Shown here: positions 44,035 through 52,913 of the stretch, piece after piece
How positions within the stretch are numbered: the first letter of the stretch is position 1
How the letters are laid out: each line of letters begins with the position of its first letter
Assembly (NCBI RefSeq): GCF_900111315.1
Contig: NZ_FOGU01000002.1
Location: 310,001 to 374,000 of the forward strand
Reading direction: 5' to 3'
Origin: Tranquillimonas rosea
Lineage (GTDB): Bacteria > Pseudomonadota > Alphaproteobacteria > Rhodobacterales > Rhodobacteraceae
DNA length: 64,000 bases
Notes under the pieces: model-generated
Databases searched by the model: none
The model's input: only the letters and a program-made list of their open reading frames with translations
What the model was told of the DNA's origin: nothing
Position numbers and translations under genes: made by a program

Positions 44035-45399
44035 ATGGCCAAGCGATCCGATATCGCGGCGATCCGCATGGGCTACGGCCTTGGCGGCGCGCCGATGCCC
44101 GAAGATCCCGACGCCATTGTCGCCGGTCTGCTGACCGACGACGACCAGCGCAAGGCCTATCCGATGACTGGGCTTGCACAGGCCAGCGTTCTGGCGGCGC
44201 AGTTGCAGGCTGCGCGGCGCGATCTGCGCAAGGGTGTCGACGGCGCCAAGGACGAGGCCAAGACCCTGCGCCGCGCCGTGATCGCGGCGCGCGACGGCGC
44301 CGCCCGTCAGCGGCTGGCCCGAATCCTCGACACCGACACGCCGTTCCGCGAACGCCTGACGGGGTTCTGGGTGGATCACTTCACCGCGGTCGGGCAGGGG
44401 CCGGGCCGCTGGGCTCTGGTCCCGGCCTTCGTGGACGAGGCGGTGCGCCCGAACATAGCCGGCCGTTTCGCCGATCTTCTCAAGGCGGCGGTGCTGCATC
44501 CGCTGATGCTGGAATATCTCGATCAGAGCCGCTCGGCCGGTCCGAACTCTCGCGTGGGGCGCACGCAGCGGCGCGGGATGAACGAGAACCTCGCGCGTGA
44601 GGTGCTTGAGCTGCACACCCTGGGCAGCACCGGCACCTACAGCCAGGCCGACGTGCGGCAGTTCGCCGAGCTTCTGACCGGCATGACCTACACACCCCGC
44701 AAGGGCGTGCGCTTTCAGCCGGCGCTGGCCGAACCCGGCCCCGAGTCGGTGCTGGGGGCGACCTATGGCGGGCCCGGCGGGCCGGCGCAGGCCGACATTA
44801 CCGAGTTCCTCGAGGATCTGGCCGTGCATCCCGACACGGCGCGGCACGTGGCGCGCAAGCTGGCGGTGCATTTCCAAGCCGACACGCCCGATCCCGATCT
44901 CGTCGCCAGCCTCGAACGCGCCTACCGGGACAGCGGCGGCGCGCTGACCGAGGTGTATCGCGCTCTCCTGTCCCATCCCGCGATGTGGACCGAGCCGGGC
45001 GGCAAGGCCAAGCAGCCCTTCGATTTCGTCGCCTCGTCCTTCCTGGCGCTGGGCATGCAGGGCAGCGAGGTGGCCGGCTGGAAGCGCCGCGACTGGCGCC
45101 AGTACGTCGAGCAGCCGATGGTGAAGATGGGGCAGGACTTCTTCTCGCCGCCGGGGCCGGATGGCTGGCCCGAGGCGGCGGACGCCTGGATCACGCCGCA
45201 GGGCCTGTCGCAGCGCATCGTCTGGTCGATGCGTACGCCGGCGGCGCTGCGGGACACGCTGCCCGATCCGCGAGCCTTCGTGCAGACCGCGCTTGGCAGT
45301 ACGGCCAGCCGGCGGCTCGCATGGGCGGTGGGTGCGGCCGAGACCCGACCGCAGGGCGTTGGGCTGGTCCTGTCGGCCCCAGAGTTCAACAGAAGGTAG
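44035..45399 (+). CDS. DUF1800 domain-containing protein
   Basis: A 454-residue protein of the DUF1800 family, regularly found beside a DUF1501 gene as here. Blocks typical of the family are FRERLTGFWVDHFTAV, VLHPLMLEYLDQSRSAGPN, RGMNENLAREVLELHTLG, YSQADVRQFAELLTGMTY and HPDTARHVARKLAVHFQAD. No function is established; the pair is thought to act at the cell surface or periplasm. AAGGAG lies at 44018-44023, 11 nt before the ATG. The DUF1501 start is 5 nt after its stop. Confidence 0.9.
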   Translation: MAKRSDIAAIRMGYGLGGAPMPEDPDAIVAGLLTDDDQRKAYPMTGLAQASVLAAQLQAARRDLRKGVDGAKDEAKTLRRAVIAARDGAARQRLARILDTDTPFRERLTGFWVDHFTAVGQGPGRWALVPAFVDEAVRPNIAGRFADLLKAAVLHPLMLEYLDQSRSAGPNSRVGRTQRRGMNENLAREVLELHTLGSTGTYSQADVRQFAELLTGMTYTPRKGVRFQPALAEPGPESVLGATYGGPGGPAQADITEFLEDLAVHPDTARHVARKLAVHFQADTPDPDLVASLERAYRDSGGALTEVYRALLSHPAMWTEPGGKAKQPFDFVASSFLALGMQGSEVAGWKRRDWRQYVEQPMVKMGQDFFSPPGPDGWPEAADAWITPQGLSQRIVWSMRTPAALRDTLPDPRAFVQTALGSTASRRLAWAVGAAETRPQGVGLVLSAPEFNRR

Positions 45400-45404
45400 G
45401 TCGC

Positions 45405-46619
45405 ATGGCCGATATCACACGCCGGGGTCTCTTGCGCGGCGGCGCGGCGGTGCTGGGATGTTCCGCCGCGGCGTTCCCGCTGACGACGACCGTGACGATG
45501 GCGAGCGCGCCGTGGGACGAGCGGCTGGTGGTGCTGATCCTGCGCGGCGCGATGGACGGGCTGGACGTGGTGCGCCCGGTGGGCGACCCGCATTTCGCGC
45601 CCGCCCGCGCGGGGCTGTTCGACGCCGCGGCGCCGGGGCTGCCGCTGGACGGGTTCTTCACGCTGCACCCCTCGCTCAAGCCGCTGCATCCCCTGTGGGG
45701 CAAGGGCGAGCTGGGCGTGGTGCACGCCGTCTCGACCCCCTACCGCGACAAGCGCAGCCATTTCGATGGACAGGACCTGCTTGAGGCCGGGACCGGCATG
45801 GATGTCTCCCGCCTGGCGGCGCGGGACGGCTGGCTGAACCGGATGTTGCAGACGGTCGGCGGGCTGGAGGGGCAGACCGCCTTCGCCATTGGCCGGGACG
45901 AGATGAAGGTGCTGCGGGGCAAGGCGCCGGTGATGAACTGGTCGCCGGACGTGGCACTGGACATCACGCCGCAGACCCGTCTGCTGCTTGAGCATGTCTA
46001 TCACGAGGATCCGCTGTTCCGGGACACCGCGCTCGAGGCGATCGAGCTGGCGGAACTGGCCGAGCCGGACACCTCGACCGAACGCGGGGCGGCGCTGAAC
46101 GCGCGGCTTCAGGAAGGGCGCAGCTCGTCGATGAACGACCTTGCGGCGTTCGCGGCGGACCGTCTGTATCACGACACGCGGATCGCGGCGTTCTCGGTCC
46201 CCGGATGGGACCACCACCGCGGCCAGGCCAAGGTGATGCCGCAGCGGCTGGAGCTTCTGGCCGAGGTGATCGAGACGCTGCGCATCGGCCTGGGCGACGC
46301 GTGGTCCAAGACGACGGTGCTGGCGATGACCGAGTTCGGCCGCACCCTGCGCGAGAACGGCACCAAGGGCACCGACCACGGCACCGGGGGCGCGATGCTG
46401 ATGGCGGGCGGCGCGATTCGCGGCGGGCGCGTGCTGGGCCGGTGGCCGGGCCTGTCCGAGTCGGAGCTCTACGACCGGCGCGACCTGATGCCGACGGGCG
46501 ATGTCCGCGCCTACGCGGCCTGGGCGATGCGCGGGCTGTTCGGGCTGGAGCGCGGCGTGCTGGAACGCTCGGTCTTTCCCGGCCTCGACATGGGCAGCGA
46601 TCCGGGCCTGTTGCTGTAG
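45405..46619 (+). CDS. DUF1501 domain-containing protein, Tat signal
   Basis: A 404-residue alkaline-phosphatase-like (sulfatase-superfamily) protein. It begins with a twin-arginine signal (DITRRGLLRGGAAVLGCSAA). The core shows VVLILRGAMDGLDVVRP, LHPLWGKGELGVVHAV, RSHFDGQDLLEAGT and the metal-site-like TVLAMTEFGRTLRENGT with TDHGTGGAMLM. Enzymatic activity has not been shown for the family to my knowledge. It forms an operon with the DUF1800 gene; convergent with the receiver-domain gene. Confidence 0.9.
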   Translation: MADITRRGLLRGGAAVLGCSAAAFPLTTTVTMASAPWDERLVVLILRGAMDGLDVVRPVGDPHFAPARAGLFDAAAPGLPLDGFFTLHPSLKPLHPLWGKGELGVVHAVSTPYRDKRSHFDGQDLLEAGTGMDVSRLAARDGWLNRMLQTVGGLEGQTAFAIGRDEMKVLRGKAPVMNWSPDVALDITPQTRLLLEHVYHEDPLFRDTALEAIELAELAEPDTSTERGAALNARLQEGRSSSMNDLAAFAADRLYHDTRIAAFSVPGWDHHRGQAKVMPQRLELLAEVIETLRIGLGDAWSKTTVLAMTEFGRTLRENGTKGTDHGTGGAMLMAGGAIRGGRVLGRWPGLSESELYDRRDLMPTGDVRAYAAWAMRGLFGLERGVLERSVFPGLDMGSDPGLLL

Positions 46620-46631
46620 TGTCGCCGCTCA

Positions 46632-47345
46632 TCAGGCCGGGGCGGGGGCGAGGTGCGTCCTGACCGCGTCGAGCAACGCTTCGCGGGGGGGCACGAGCGG
46701 CAGGCCGTCATGGCAGGCCCGCAACAGGGCCTCGGCCGCCGCGACCATTTCGGCATCGCCGCAGGATTGCGCGACCCCCAGCGCGAAGCCGGCAGCGTAG
46801 CGCGTGGTCCCGGATGCGTTGGGCGCCGCCAGAAGCATCTGCAGATGCGCGAAGTCGTCCTGCAGCGCCGCGGGATCGGGCACGATTTCCTCCATCGGCA
46901 GGGGCCGCGGGCCGGACGGTTGCTCGGACTCCGACAGGCGCGAGAGGATCTCGGCCTGGAAAGTGGCCAGCTTGCTCAGCGGTTTCGCCAGGGTGCCGTC
47001 GGCGCCGGCCTCCTGCGCCTCTTCCAGCGAGGCTGGATCGCCCGAGATGGCCAGCAGGACCTGCACCCGATGCCTTGCCCCGGCAAGCGAAGTGATCAGG
47101 TCCGCGCCCGACCCGTCGGGCAGGCCCATGTCGACGATCGCGATGCTGGGCCGGTAGGTGCACAGGTGCCGCCCCGCCGATTTCAGGCTGTCGGCCCTGC
47201 GGATGCGCGCCCCGCTGCGCAGGCACATCAGGCGCAACGTCTCGCTCGCGACGTGGCTGTCCTCGACGACCATGATCGTCTGGCCAAGCAGCGGACGCTC
47301 GGCCGTGGGGCGGGGGCGCATGAATTCGGCTTGGACGGACTGCAT
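46632..47345 (-). CDS. Response-regulator receiver protein, no DNA-binding output
   Basis: A 237-residue protein with an N-terminal receiver domain (about residues 20-140). IMVVEDSHVASETLRLMC has the acidic pocket, the phospho-acceptor Asp is in SIAIVDMGLPDGSG, and the Lys is in ADGTLAKPLSKL. Residues 150-237 are a helical tail without a recognised output domain, so signalling by protein contact is likely. No histidine kinase is adjacent. GGAGAGACC precedes the ATG. It is divergent from the epimerase gene. Confidence 0.85.
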   Translation of the reverse strand: MQSVQAEFMRPRPTAERPLLGQTIMVVEDSHVASETLRLMCLRSGARIRRADSLKSAGRHLCTYRPSIAIVDMGLPDGSGADLITSLAGARHRVQVLLAISGDPASLEEAQEAGADGTLAKPLSKLATFQAEILSRLSESEQPSGPRPLPMEEIVPDPAALQDDFAHLQMLLAAPNASGTTRYAAGFALGVAQSCGDAEMVAAAEALLRACHDGLPLVPPREALLDAVRTHLAPAPA

Positions 47346-47483
47346 TGGTCTCTCCGGACATTTCGACGGGTGACGGAGGCATTGACCGCATTTCGCGCTA
47401 AGGGCGGGTTAACGTCGCGCCGGGCTTGCCGTTGCAGGGGATCGCCCCCTACAGAGAGGATACCGGCACGCAGGGAGGAACAG

Positions 47484-47888
47484 ATGATCGGACGCCTGAA
47501 CCACGTGGCCATCGCGGTGCCCGACCTTAAGGCCGCGGCCGCGCAGTACCGCGATACGCTCGGCGCAAGCGTGGGCGCCCCGCAGGACGAGCCTGAGCAC
47601 GGCGTCACTGTGGTCTTCATCGAACTGCCGAACACGAAGATCGAGCTTCTGTATCCGTTGGGCGAGGGGTCCCCGATCGCTGGTTTCCTCGAAAAGAACC
47701 CCGGCGGCGGCATCCACCACATCTGCTACGAGGTCGACGACATTCACGCCGCGCGCGACCGGCTGGCGGCCGAGGGCGCCCGCGTTCTGGGCGGCGGCGA
47801 GCCCAAGATCGGCGCGCATGGCAAGCCGGTGCTGTTCCTGCACCCCAAGGATTTCAATGGCTGCCTGATCGAGCTGGAACAGGTGTGA
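47484..47888 (+). CDS. mce: Methylmalonyl-CoA epimerase
   Basis: VOC-fold metalloenzyme, 134 residues, that interconverts (R)- and (S)-methylmalonyl-CoA in propionate and ethylmalonyl-CoA metabolism. Metal ligands are in LNHVAIAVPDLKAAA (His), GGIHHICYEVDD (His) and NGCLIELEQ (Glu). VVFIELPNTKIELLYPLGE and FLHPKDFNG are typical. GGGAGGAA sets the ATG at 47484. A downstream DUF1467 gene follows, a pairing I recall from Rhodobacteraceae. Confidence 0.93.
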   Translation: MIGRLNHVAIAVPDLKAAAAQYRDTLGASVGAPQDEPEHGVTVVFIELPNTKIELLYPLGEGSPIAGFLEKNPGGGIHHICYEVDDIHAARDRLAAEGARVLGGGEPKIGAHGKPVLFLHPKDFNGCLIELEQV

Positions 47889-48016
47889 CGATCGGCGCCA
47901 CTCCGCCCGCCGAAGCATATTTTACTTAAAGGTGATCGGTTCCGAGATTGCCTGAACGTCGGCTCTGGACTAATGGATCCACGAAGCAAATCCCTGCTCG
48001 TTCATGAGTCGCATCC

Positions 48017-48304
48017 ATGGCTATTACGTCCGCACTCGTCCTCTTCGCCGTGATCTGGTTCATGGCCCTTTTCGTCGCGCTTCCCATCGGTCAGCGCAGC
48101 CAGCACGACGAAGGTGTCGTCGTGCCCGGCACGCATGAGGGCGCTCCGGTCGACCTCAACCTCAAGCGCAAGTTCATGTGGGTCACGGCCGTGACCGTCG
48201 TGCTCTGGAGCGTGAGCTATGTGCTCGTCGTCACGGATTTCGTCAGCGTGCGGACGCTGGACTGGTTCGGCCGGATGGGGCCAACCGGTGGAACAGGTGC
48301 GTGA
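48017..48304 (+). CDS. DUF1467 family membrane protein
   Basis: A 95-residue protein with two hydrophobic segments (ALVLFAVIWFMALFVALPIG at 6-25 and a second near 54-72). The pattern LPIGQRSQHDEGVVVPGT and APVDLNLKRKFMWVT is characteristic of DUF1467, a family of unknown role in alphaproteobacteria. No good ribosome site is visible. Its last 62 nt overlap the coding end of the convergent EI24 gene. Confidence 0.85.
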   Translation: MAITSALVLFAVIWFMALFVALPIGQRSQHDEGVVVPGTHEGAPVDLNLKRKFMWVTAVTVVLWSVSYVLVVTDFVSVRTLDWFGRMGPTGGTGA

Positions 48305-48959
48305 AGGTCGCCGCCCCCAGCACCGGCACCAACAGATTGACCAGCGGAATCGTCAGCGGCAACGCCATCAGCGCGCCGGCCGCCCAGATCTGCCCGGCGT
48401 GACGCCGGCGCATCGCGGCGGCGCCTGACCGCCCGAGCCGTCGTATCGCGACAAGCTGGAAATATTCCCGCCCAAGCAGGTAGCCGTTCAGCGCCAGGAA
48501 GATCAGCGGTGCCGCCGGGGCGAGCAGCAGGTACAACACCAGCGCGCCCAGGTTCGCCGCGATCAGCACGCCCAGGAACGACACGCTGTCGTGCAGCGCC
48601 TCGGCCCAGGGCACCCGTAGCGCGGGGCCGAGGCCGGGATAATGCCGCGCCTCGACCGCGTCGGCGACGTCGTCGAGGAACAGCGACGTGAAGGCCGAGG
48701 CGACGGGCACCATCAGGAACACCGAAAGCGCCATCATCAGCAGCAGCGACGCGCCGGATGCGAGCCCGTCGACCCAGGTGACCTGCCCGATCCAGGGCAG
48801 GCTGAACGAATCCGGCACCATCCAGCCGACGAGGTAGAAGACCGCCACGTAGACGGCGACCAGCAGCAGGACGGTCAGCCCGATCCCCCGCGCCAGCACG
48901 CGGCTGAACCGGGGATCGCCGATCTGGCCCAGGGCGCGGAGTGCGTCGGTGACGATCAT
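48243..48959 (-). CDS. EI24/CysZ-like membrane protein
   Basis: A 238-residue inner-membrane protein with about four to six hydrophobic segments, family EI24 (includes the sulfate transporter CysZ). Markers are ALRALGQIGDPRFSRVLARG near the start, SVFLMVPVASAFTSLFLDDV, and LALNGYLLGREYFQLVAIRR with the conserved G-R-E-Y-F. A sulfate role is known for E. coli CysZ only; not assumed here. The ATG overlaps the nitroreductase stop by 4 nt, so both are coupled. Confidence 0.88.
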   Translation of the reverse strand: MIVTDALRALGQIGDPRFSRVLARGIGLTVLLLVAVYVAVFYLVGWMVPDSFSLPWIGQVTWVDGLASGASLLLMMALSVFLMVPVASAFTSLFLDDVADAVEARHYPGLGPALRVPWAEALHDSVSFLGVLIAANLGALVLYLLLAPAAPLIFLALNGYLLGREYFQLVAIRRLGRSGAAAMRRRHAGQIWAAGALMALPLTIPLVNLLVPVLGAATFTHLFHRLAPSGRTSPASAR

Positions 48960-49534
48960 GTGGCGACCCAGCTGACCTTGGCGTCGAGGTCGGGACGCGG
49001 GCGGTCGGGCGGTTCGGCGGTCTCGGTGCCGATATGGATCAGGCCGCCCACCCATTCGACGCTGCTGAGGCCAAGCGCCTCTTCCATGAACATCGGGTCG
49101 TGGCTGGCCCAGCCGGTCAGCCAGTTCGCGCCCCAGCCCGAGGCCAGCGCGGCGTTCAGAAGCTGCAGGCACACCGCCCCGACCGAGAGGGTCTGCTCGA
49201 TCTGAGGGATCTTGTCCGAGGCTTCGGGGCAGGCGATCACCGCCACCACGAGATGCGCGTCGGCGTATTGCCGGCGCTGTTTCTCGATGTCCTCCGGTGC
49301 CTTTCCGAGCGCGGCGCCCCGCGTCTCGACGTAGCCGGCCAGCCGCAGTAGCGCCTCGCGCTCGAGCACGATGAAGCGCCAGGGCTCGAGCTTGCCGTGG
49401 TCCGGGCTGCGGCCGGCGGCGCGCAGGATCGGTTCGAGCGCGGCGCGGTCGGGGACCGGTGATGTGAGCGTCTTGGCCGGGCGCGAGCGGCGCGTCAGCA
49501 GAAAGTCGAGCGCCGCCGGATTGGGCTGGGGCAT
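48956..49534 (-). CDS. Nitroreductase family flavoprotein
   Basis: FMN-dependent oxidoreductase of the YdjA-like nitroreductase branch, 192 residues. FLLTRRSRPAKTLTSPVPDR begins the FMN-binding region, RSPDHGKLEPWRFIVLE and SVGAVCLQLLNAALASGWGA follow, and LIHIGT is near the end. Natural electron acceptors are usually unknown. It precedes the EI24 gene in a coupled operon. Confidence 0.9.
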   Translation of the reverse strand: MPQPNPAALDFLLTRRSRPAKTLTSPVPDRAALEPILRAAGRSPDHGKLEPWRFIVLEREALLRLAGYVETRGAALGKAPEDIEKQRRQYADAHLVVAVIACPEASDKIPQIEQTLSVGAVCLQLLNAALASGWGANWLTGWASHDPMFMEEALGLSSVEWVGGLIHIGTETAEPPDRPRPDLDAKVSWVAT

Positions 49535-49605
49535 GGGGATCTCCGTGGCCGTGTCCGCGCCGATGTCGGCGCTGTCGGGGTCGGGGTCAAGGGCGGGCGG
49601 ACGGG

Positions 49606-50712
49606 TCAGGTGCCGTGGAAGGCCGCGAGCTCGTCGATCCAGCCGTCGATGAACCGCGATTGCGCCGGGCCCGGTTGCCGCGCGGCGATCATGTCGGCCA
49701 GCGGATCGGGCGCCTCGATCGCGCTGTCGGACAGCGCGCGGATCACGGCGTGGCCGCAGAACGGCACGTAGAGTTCGGAATAGCCGCCCTCGTGCACGCA
49801 GGCCATGCGGCCGCCGCAGGTGTCGGCGGCCAACTGCATCGTCCGCTGGGCAAGGGCGCGGAAGGTCTCGACGCTGGCCAGCATCCGCCCCAGCGGGTCG
49901 ATTGCCGCGGCGTCATAGCCGCACGCCACGACGATGACGTCTGGGGCGAACCGCGCGATGGCGGGCGCGGCGATGCGGTCGAACGCGGCGAGGTAGCCGT
50001 CGTGCCCCGTGCCGGGTGGCAGCGGGATGTTGACGTTGCAGCCTGTCCCGTCGCCCTCGCCGCACGCGTCGGCGTCGCCGGTCTCGAGCGGGTAGTTGTG
50101 CTCCTGGTGCAGCGAAACGGTGAGCACGTCGTCGCGGTCGTAGAAGATCGCCTCGGTCCCGTTGCCGTGATGCACGTCCCAGTCCAGCACCGCGACGCGC
50201 CCGGCCAGCCCTTCGGCCAGCACCGATTCCACCGCGACGGCGATGTTCGCCAGCAGGCAGAACCCGTTGGGCCAATCCGGCAGGCAATGGTGGCCCGGCG
50301 GGCGCGACAGCGCGTAGGCGGTCTCGGTCTGCCCCGACAGGACCGAGCGCAGCGCGCCGGTGGCCAGCCCCGCCGACAGCGCCGCGATCTCGAACCCGCC
50401 CTTCGAGAAGGGCGTGCGCAGGCCCAGCTCGCCGCCGCCGGCGTCGGAGACGGCCTGGAACCGGTCGAGGAACGCTTCGGGATGGACCCGCAGCAGGTCG
50501 TCGCGCGACGCGGGCGGTGCCGTCTGCGGCGTCACTTCGGACCAGAGGCCCGTGACCTCCATCAGTGTCTTGAGACGGCGCTTGGTCTCGGGCGATTCCG
50601 GCAACCCGCCGGCCGCCTGCGGCTGGACCAGCCCGCCCACCGGCACGGTGAAGGCGTAGGTGCCGCCGGCATGCCAGAAGCAGCGTTCGTCCCAGAAAAA
50701 ACCGGTGGCCAT
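49606..50712 (-). CDS. HDAC-like deacetylase/acetylpolyamine amidohydrolase family
   Basis: Zinc hydrolase of the class II histone-deacetylase-like family, 368 residues. Zinc and catalytic residues are visible: LSRPPGHHCLPDWPNGFCLL (tandem His), VAVLDWDVHHGNGTEAIFYD (Asp and His ligands), CGYDAAAIDPLG (Asp ligand) and HEGGYSELYVPFCG. Bacterial members deacetylate small molecules such as acetylpolyamines or proteins. The start at 50712 is preceded by GAAAGGGGC; the frame stays open far upstream but that part is antisense to other genes. Confidence 0.93.
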   Translation of the reverse strand: MATGFFWDERCFWHAGGTYAFTVPVGGLVQPQAAGGLPESPETKRRLKTLMEVTGLWSEVTPQTAPPASRDDLLRVHPEAFLDRFQAVSDAGGGELGLRTPFSKGGFEIAALSAGLATGALRSVLSGQTETAYALSRPPGHHCLPDWPNGFCLLANIAVAVESVLAEGLAGRVAVLDWDVHHGNGTEAIFYDRDDVLTVSLHQEHNYPLETGDADACGEGDGTGCNVNIPLPPGTGHDGYLAAFDRIAAPAIARFAPDVIVVACGYDAAAIDPLGRMLASVETFRALAQRTMQLAADTCGGRMACVHEGGYSELYVPFCGHAVIRALSDSAIEAPDPLADMIAARQPGPAQSRFIDGWIDELAAFHGT

Positions 50713-50763
50713 CGGGTGCCCCTTTCGCGTCAATTGGCGTGAGAGTGAAACGAGCCCCCCGCG

Positions 50764-51027
50764 ATGTCCAGCAAGCGCCCGCCCGACCTGTCCCACCTTG
50801 CCGCCCCCGGCGCCGAACTGCGGCTGCGCGCGACGCCGGGCGCCTCGCGCGACGCCATCGTCGAAGAGGCGGGGCAGTTGCGGGTGCATGTCACCGCGCC
50901 GCCGGCGGACGGCAAGGCGAATGCGGCGATTCTCAAGATGCTGGCCAAGGCGCTGGGCGTGCCTAAATCCCGCCTGTCGCTCGTACGCGGGGCAAGTGGG
51001 CGGGACAAGGTGGTGCGCGTCGACTAG
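50764..51027 (+). CDS. DUF167 (YggU) family protein
   Basis: An 87-residue protein of the YggU/UPF0235 family: LRLRATPGASRDAIVEEAG, LRVHVTAPPADGKANAAIL, LAKALGVPKSRLSLVRGASG. Function unknown; the fold is a small alpha/beta unit. It is divergent from the HDAC-like gene. Its TAG stop lies in a CTAG that also serves as the stop of the convergent gene. Confidence 0.93.
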   Translation: MSSKRPPDLSHLAAPGAELRLRATPGASRDAIVEEAGQLRVHVTAPPADGKANAAILKMLAKALGVPKSRLSLVRGASGRDKVVRVD

Positions 51028-51263
51028 CGCGTGTTCCTGCGCAGCCGGTAGACGCCTTCGGGCAGGTCGAGCGCTGCGGACAGGTCGCGCAGTTGCGCCA
51101 TCGAGAAGGTGACGGTCTGCTCCCGATCCGTCCGCGGATCGAGCTGCGTGACCGTCACACATTCCTCGAAGGCGGAGACGATGATGTCCTCCTGCCGGTA
51201 TTGCGCGGGATCGTCGACGAGGGTGACGACGGTGGCGTCGAAGTCGTGCTCGATGCTGAACAT
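51024..51263 (-). CDS. Conserved-looking hypothetical protein, 79 residues
   Basis: Reads MFSIEHDFDATVVTLVDDPA and ends with LDLPEGVYRLRRNTR. No motif recognised. Codon use is ordinary for the window, and the frame exactly fills the space between DUF167 and the M48 lipoprotein. It has acidic strands and one helix (MAQLRDLSAALDL). No strong ribosome site is seen. Confidence 0.65.
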   Translation of the reverse strand: MFSIEHDFDATVVTLVDDPAQYRQEDIIVSAFEECVTVTQLDPRTDREQTVTFSMAQLRDLSAALDLPEGVYRLRRNTR

Positions 51264-51393
51264 GGGTCGAGACTATCCCCGATAATGGCAGGCGCAAGTC
51301 ATAGCAGTGACGTGCCGACGCAGGGCGCGCGGGGCACTGGCCCTCGGCCGCATGGCCGTTAAGGTAGGCCCGATGCGACGTGGAGGTGCGGTA

Positions 51394-52122
51394 ATGCGAT
51401 GGGCGATCCTTGGGCTGGCAGTGGCTCTGGCAGGCTGTGCCGTTCCGCCGCCGCAGCAACAGTCCGGCGGCACGACGACCAGCGCCCCCTCGCGACAGCA
51501 GGTCCAAGCCCGGTCGACGGAGGCGCGGGCCGACCGCGCGGCGAGCAACTTCTTCAACGTGATCACGCGGGTCGAGCCTGTGGCCGAGCAGGAATGTCGC
51601 CGGCGCACCGGGCCGGGCACCAACTGCGATTTCGCCATCGTCGTCGACGACCGGGTCGAGGTGCCGCCCAACGCGTTCCAGACCGTCAGTCGCGACGGAC
51701 GGCCGGTCGTGGGCTTTACCATTTCCCTGATCGCCGAAGCGCGGAACCGCGACGAGCTGGCCTTCATCCTGGGCCACGAGGCGGCGCACCACATCTCGGG
51801 CCACCTGGACCGCAGCCAGGCCAACGCGATGTCCGGGGCGATCCTCGCCGGGGCGCTGGCGACGCTGGGCGGCGCGGGGCCGGATGCCGTGCGGCAGGCG
51901 CAGAGCCTTGGCGCGACGATGGGCGCGCGGCGCTATTCCAAGGGCTACGAGCTCGAGGCCGACGCCCTGGGCACGGTGATCGCGGCACGGGCGGGGTACG
52001 ATCCGGTGGTCGGTGCGCAGTATTTCGCCCGGTCTCCCGATCCCGGCAACTCGTTCCTTGGCACCCACCCGCCCAATTCCGAGCGCATCGCGACGGTTCG
52101 GCGGATCGCGGCAGGATTGTGA
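51394..52122 (+). CDS. M48 family metalloprotease, lipoprotein
   Basis: A 242-residue zinc protease of the M48 type, anchored as a lipoprotein: residues 1-16 end in the lipobox LAGC. The zinc motif is FILGHEAAHHISGH (HEXXH), and the third ligand is in YELEADALGTVIAARAG. GTHPPNSERIATVRRI is the typical C-terminal motif. GGAGG at 51382-51386 sets the ATG 51394, which places the lipobox correctly; upstream in-frame ATGs do not. E. coli relatives BepA and LoiP act on outer-membrane proteins; a similar quality-control role is plausible. Confidence 0.92.
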   Translation: MRWAILGLAVALAGCAVPPPQQQSGGTTTSAPSRQQVQARSTEARADRAASNFFNVITRVEPVAEQECRRRTGPGTNCDFAIVVDDRVEVPPNAFQTVSRDGRPVVGFTISLIAEARNRDELAFILGHEAAHHISGHLDRSQANAMSGAILAGALATLGGAGPDAVRQAQSLGATMGARRYSKGYELEADALGTVIAARAGYDPVVGAQYFARSPDPGNSFLGTHPPNSERIATVRRIAAGL

Positions 52123-52297
52123 CGCCGAAGCGGTCGATCCGGCGATAATCACGCGCCAACCACTCCGCGTCAGTATTCCGCCGCGGAGGTGGTGGATCGC
52201 ACAATACGGCATCTGGCGGGCGGACCATCCGCCGTGCCGACTGGCCCGGCGCGATCTTCTCTCTCGTCGCGGGCAGCGCGCGGGTGACCGGCGCGCG

Positions 52298-52612
52298 CTA
52301 GCGGGTTTCGTCGGCGAGCCATGTCAGCGTGTCGTCGTCGGCCGAACAGGTCTCCCACGTGATCGCGGGCACGTCGTAGGGATGCCGCGTCTGCAAGAGC
52401 GTCGCCAGTTCGTCGACCCGCGCCGCGACGGTCTTGAGCGTCAGTACGTGCTCGTCCTCTTCCTCGACCGCGTCGTTCCAGGTGAACACGCTTGTCACGG
52501 GGCCGTAGATGTTGGCGCAGGCGGCAAGACGCCCGGCCACCGCGGCCCGTGCGAGGGACAGGGCACAGTCACGGTCGGGGCAGGGCACGGAAAGCGTTAC
52601 GGGTTGGGTCAT
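52298..52612 (-). CDS. cutA: Divalent-cation tolerance protein CutA
   Basis: A 104-residue trimeric signal-protein-like fold. Family motifs are AAVAGRLAACANIYGPVTSV, DEHVLTLKTVAARVDELATL and RHPYDVPAI. E. coli CutA was linked to copper tolerance, though its exact role is unclear. It is monocistronic. The ATG at 52612 gives a normal-length protein. Confidence 0.92.
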   Translation of the reverse strand: MTQPVTLSVPCPDRDCALSLARAAVAGRLAACANIYGPVTSVFTWNDAVEEEDEHVLTLKTVAARVDELATLLQTRHPYDVPAITWETCSADDDTLTWLADETR

Positions 52613-52913
52613 GGAACAAGCCTATCGACCGCAGCGTGCATGGCAACCACCCCACCGTCGCGCGATTCGCGGCTGGACCAACGTTGCGTGGGACGGGGCG
52701 CGATGCCGGTGCCTGAGGCGTTTCTTCGTGGACGATTCTTCCAAAGATACCGCATCGTTTCGCCTGCGGCGTCGGTGTTAACGAAATAGGAACCAATTGG
52801 CCGATTCCGAGGCGACGGAGACTGGCCTTCGCATCGAACACCTTTAAGTTGTGTCTGGCGGTGCGTTTGTCATGCGGTCGACGATACGGCGACCTGCGAA
52901 ATTGGAGCATGGA
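52613..52913. other. Intergenic region between cutA and the second Hint gene
   Basis: About 300 nt without a supported gene. It has the short palindrome CCAATTGG within GGAACCAATTGGCCGATTCC and an AT-richer patch with CACCTTTAAGTTGTG. No promoter pair of good spacing stands out; the right part presumably holds the Hint gene promoter. Confidence 0.4.
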
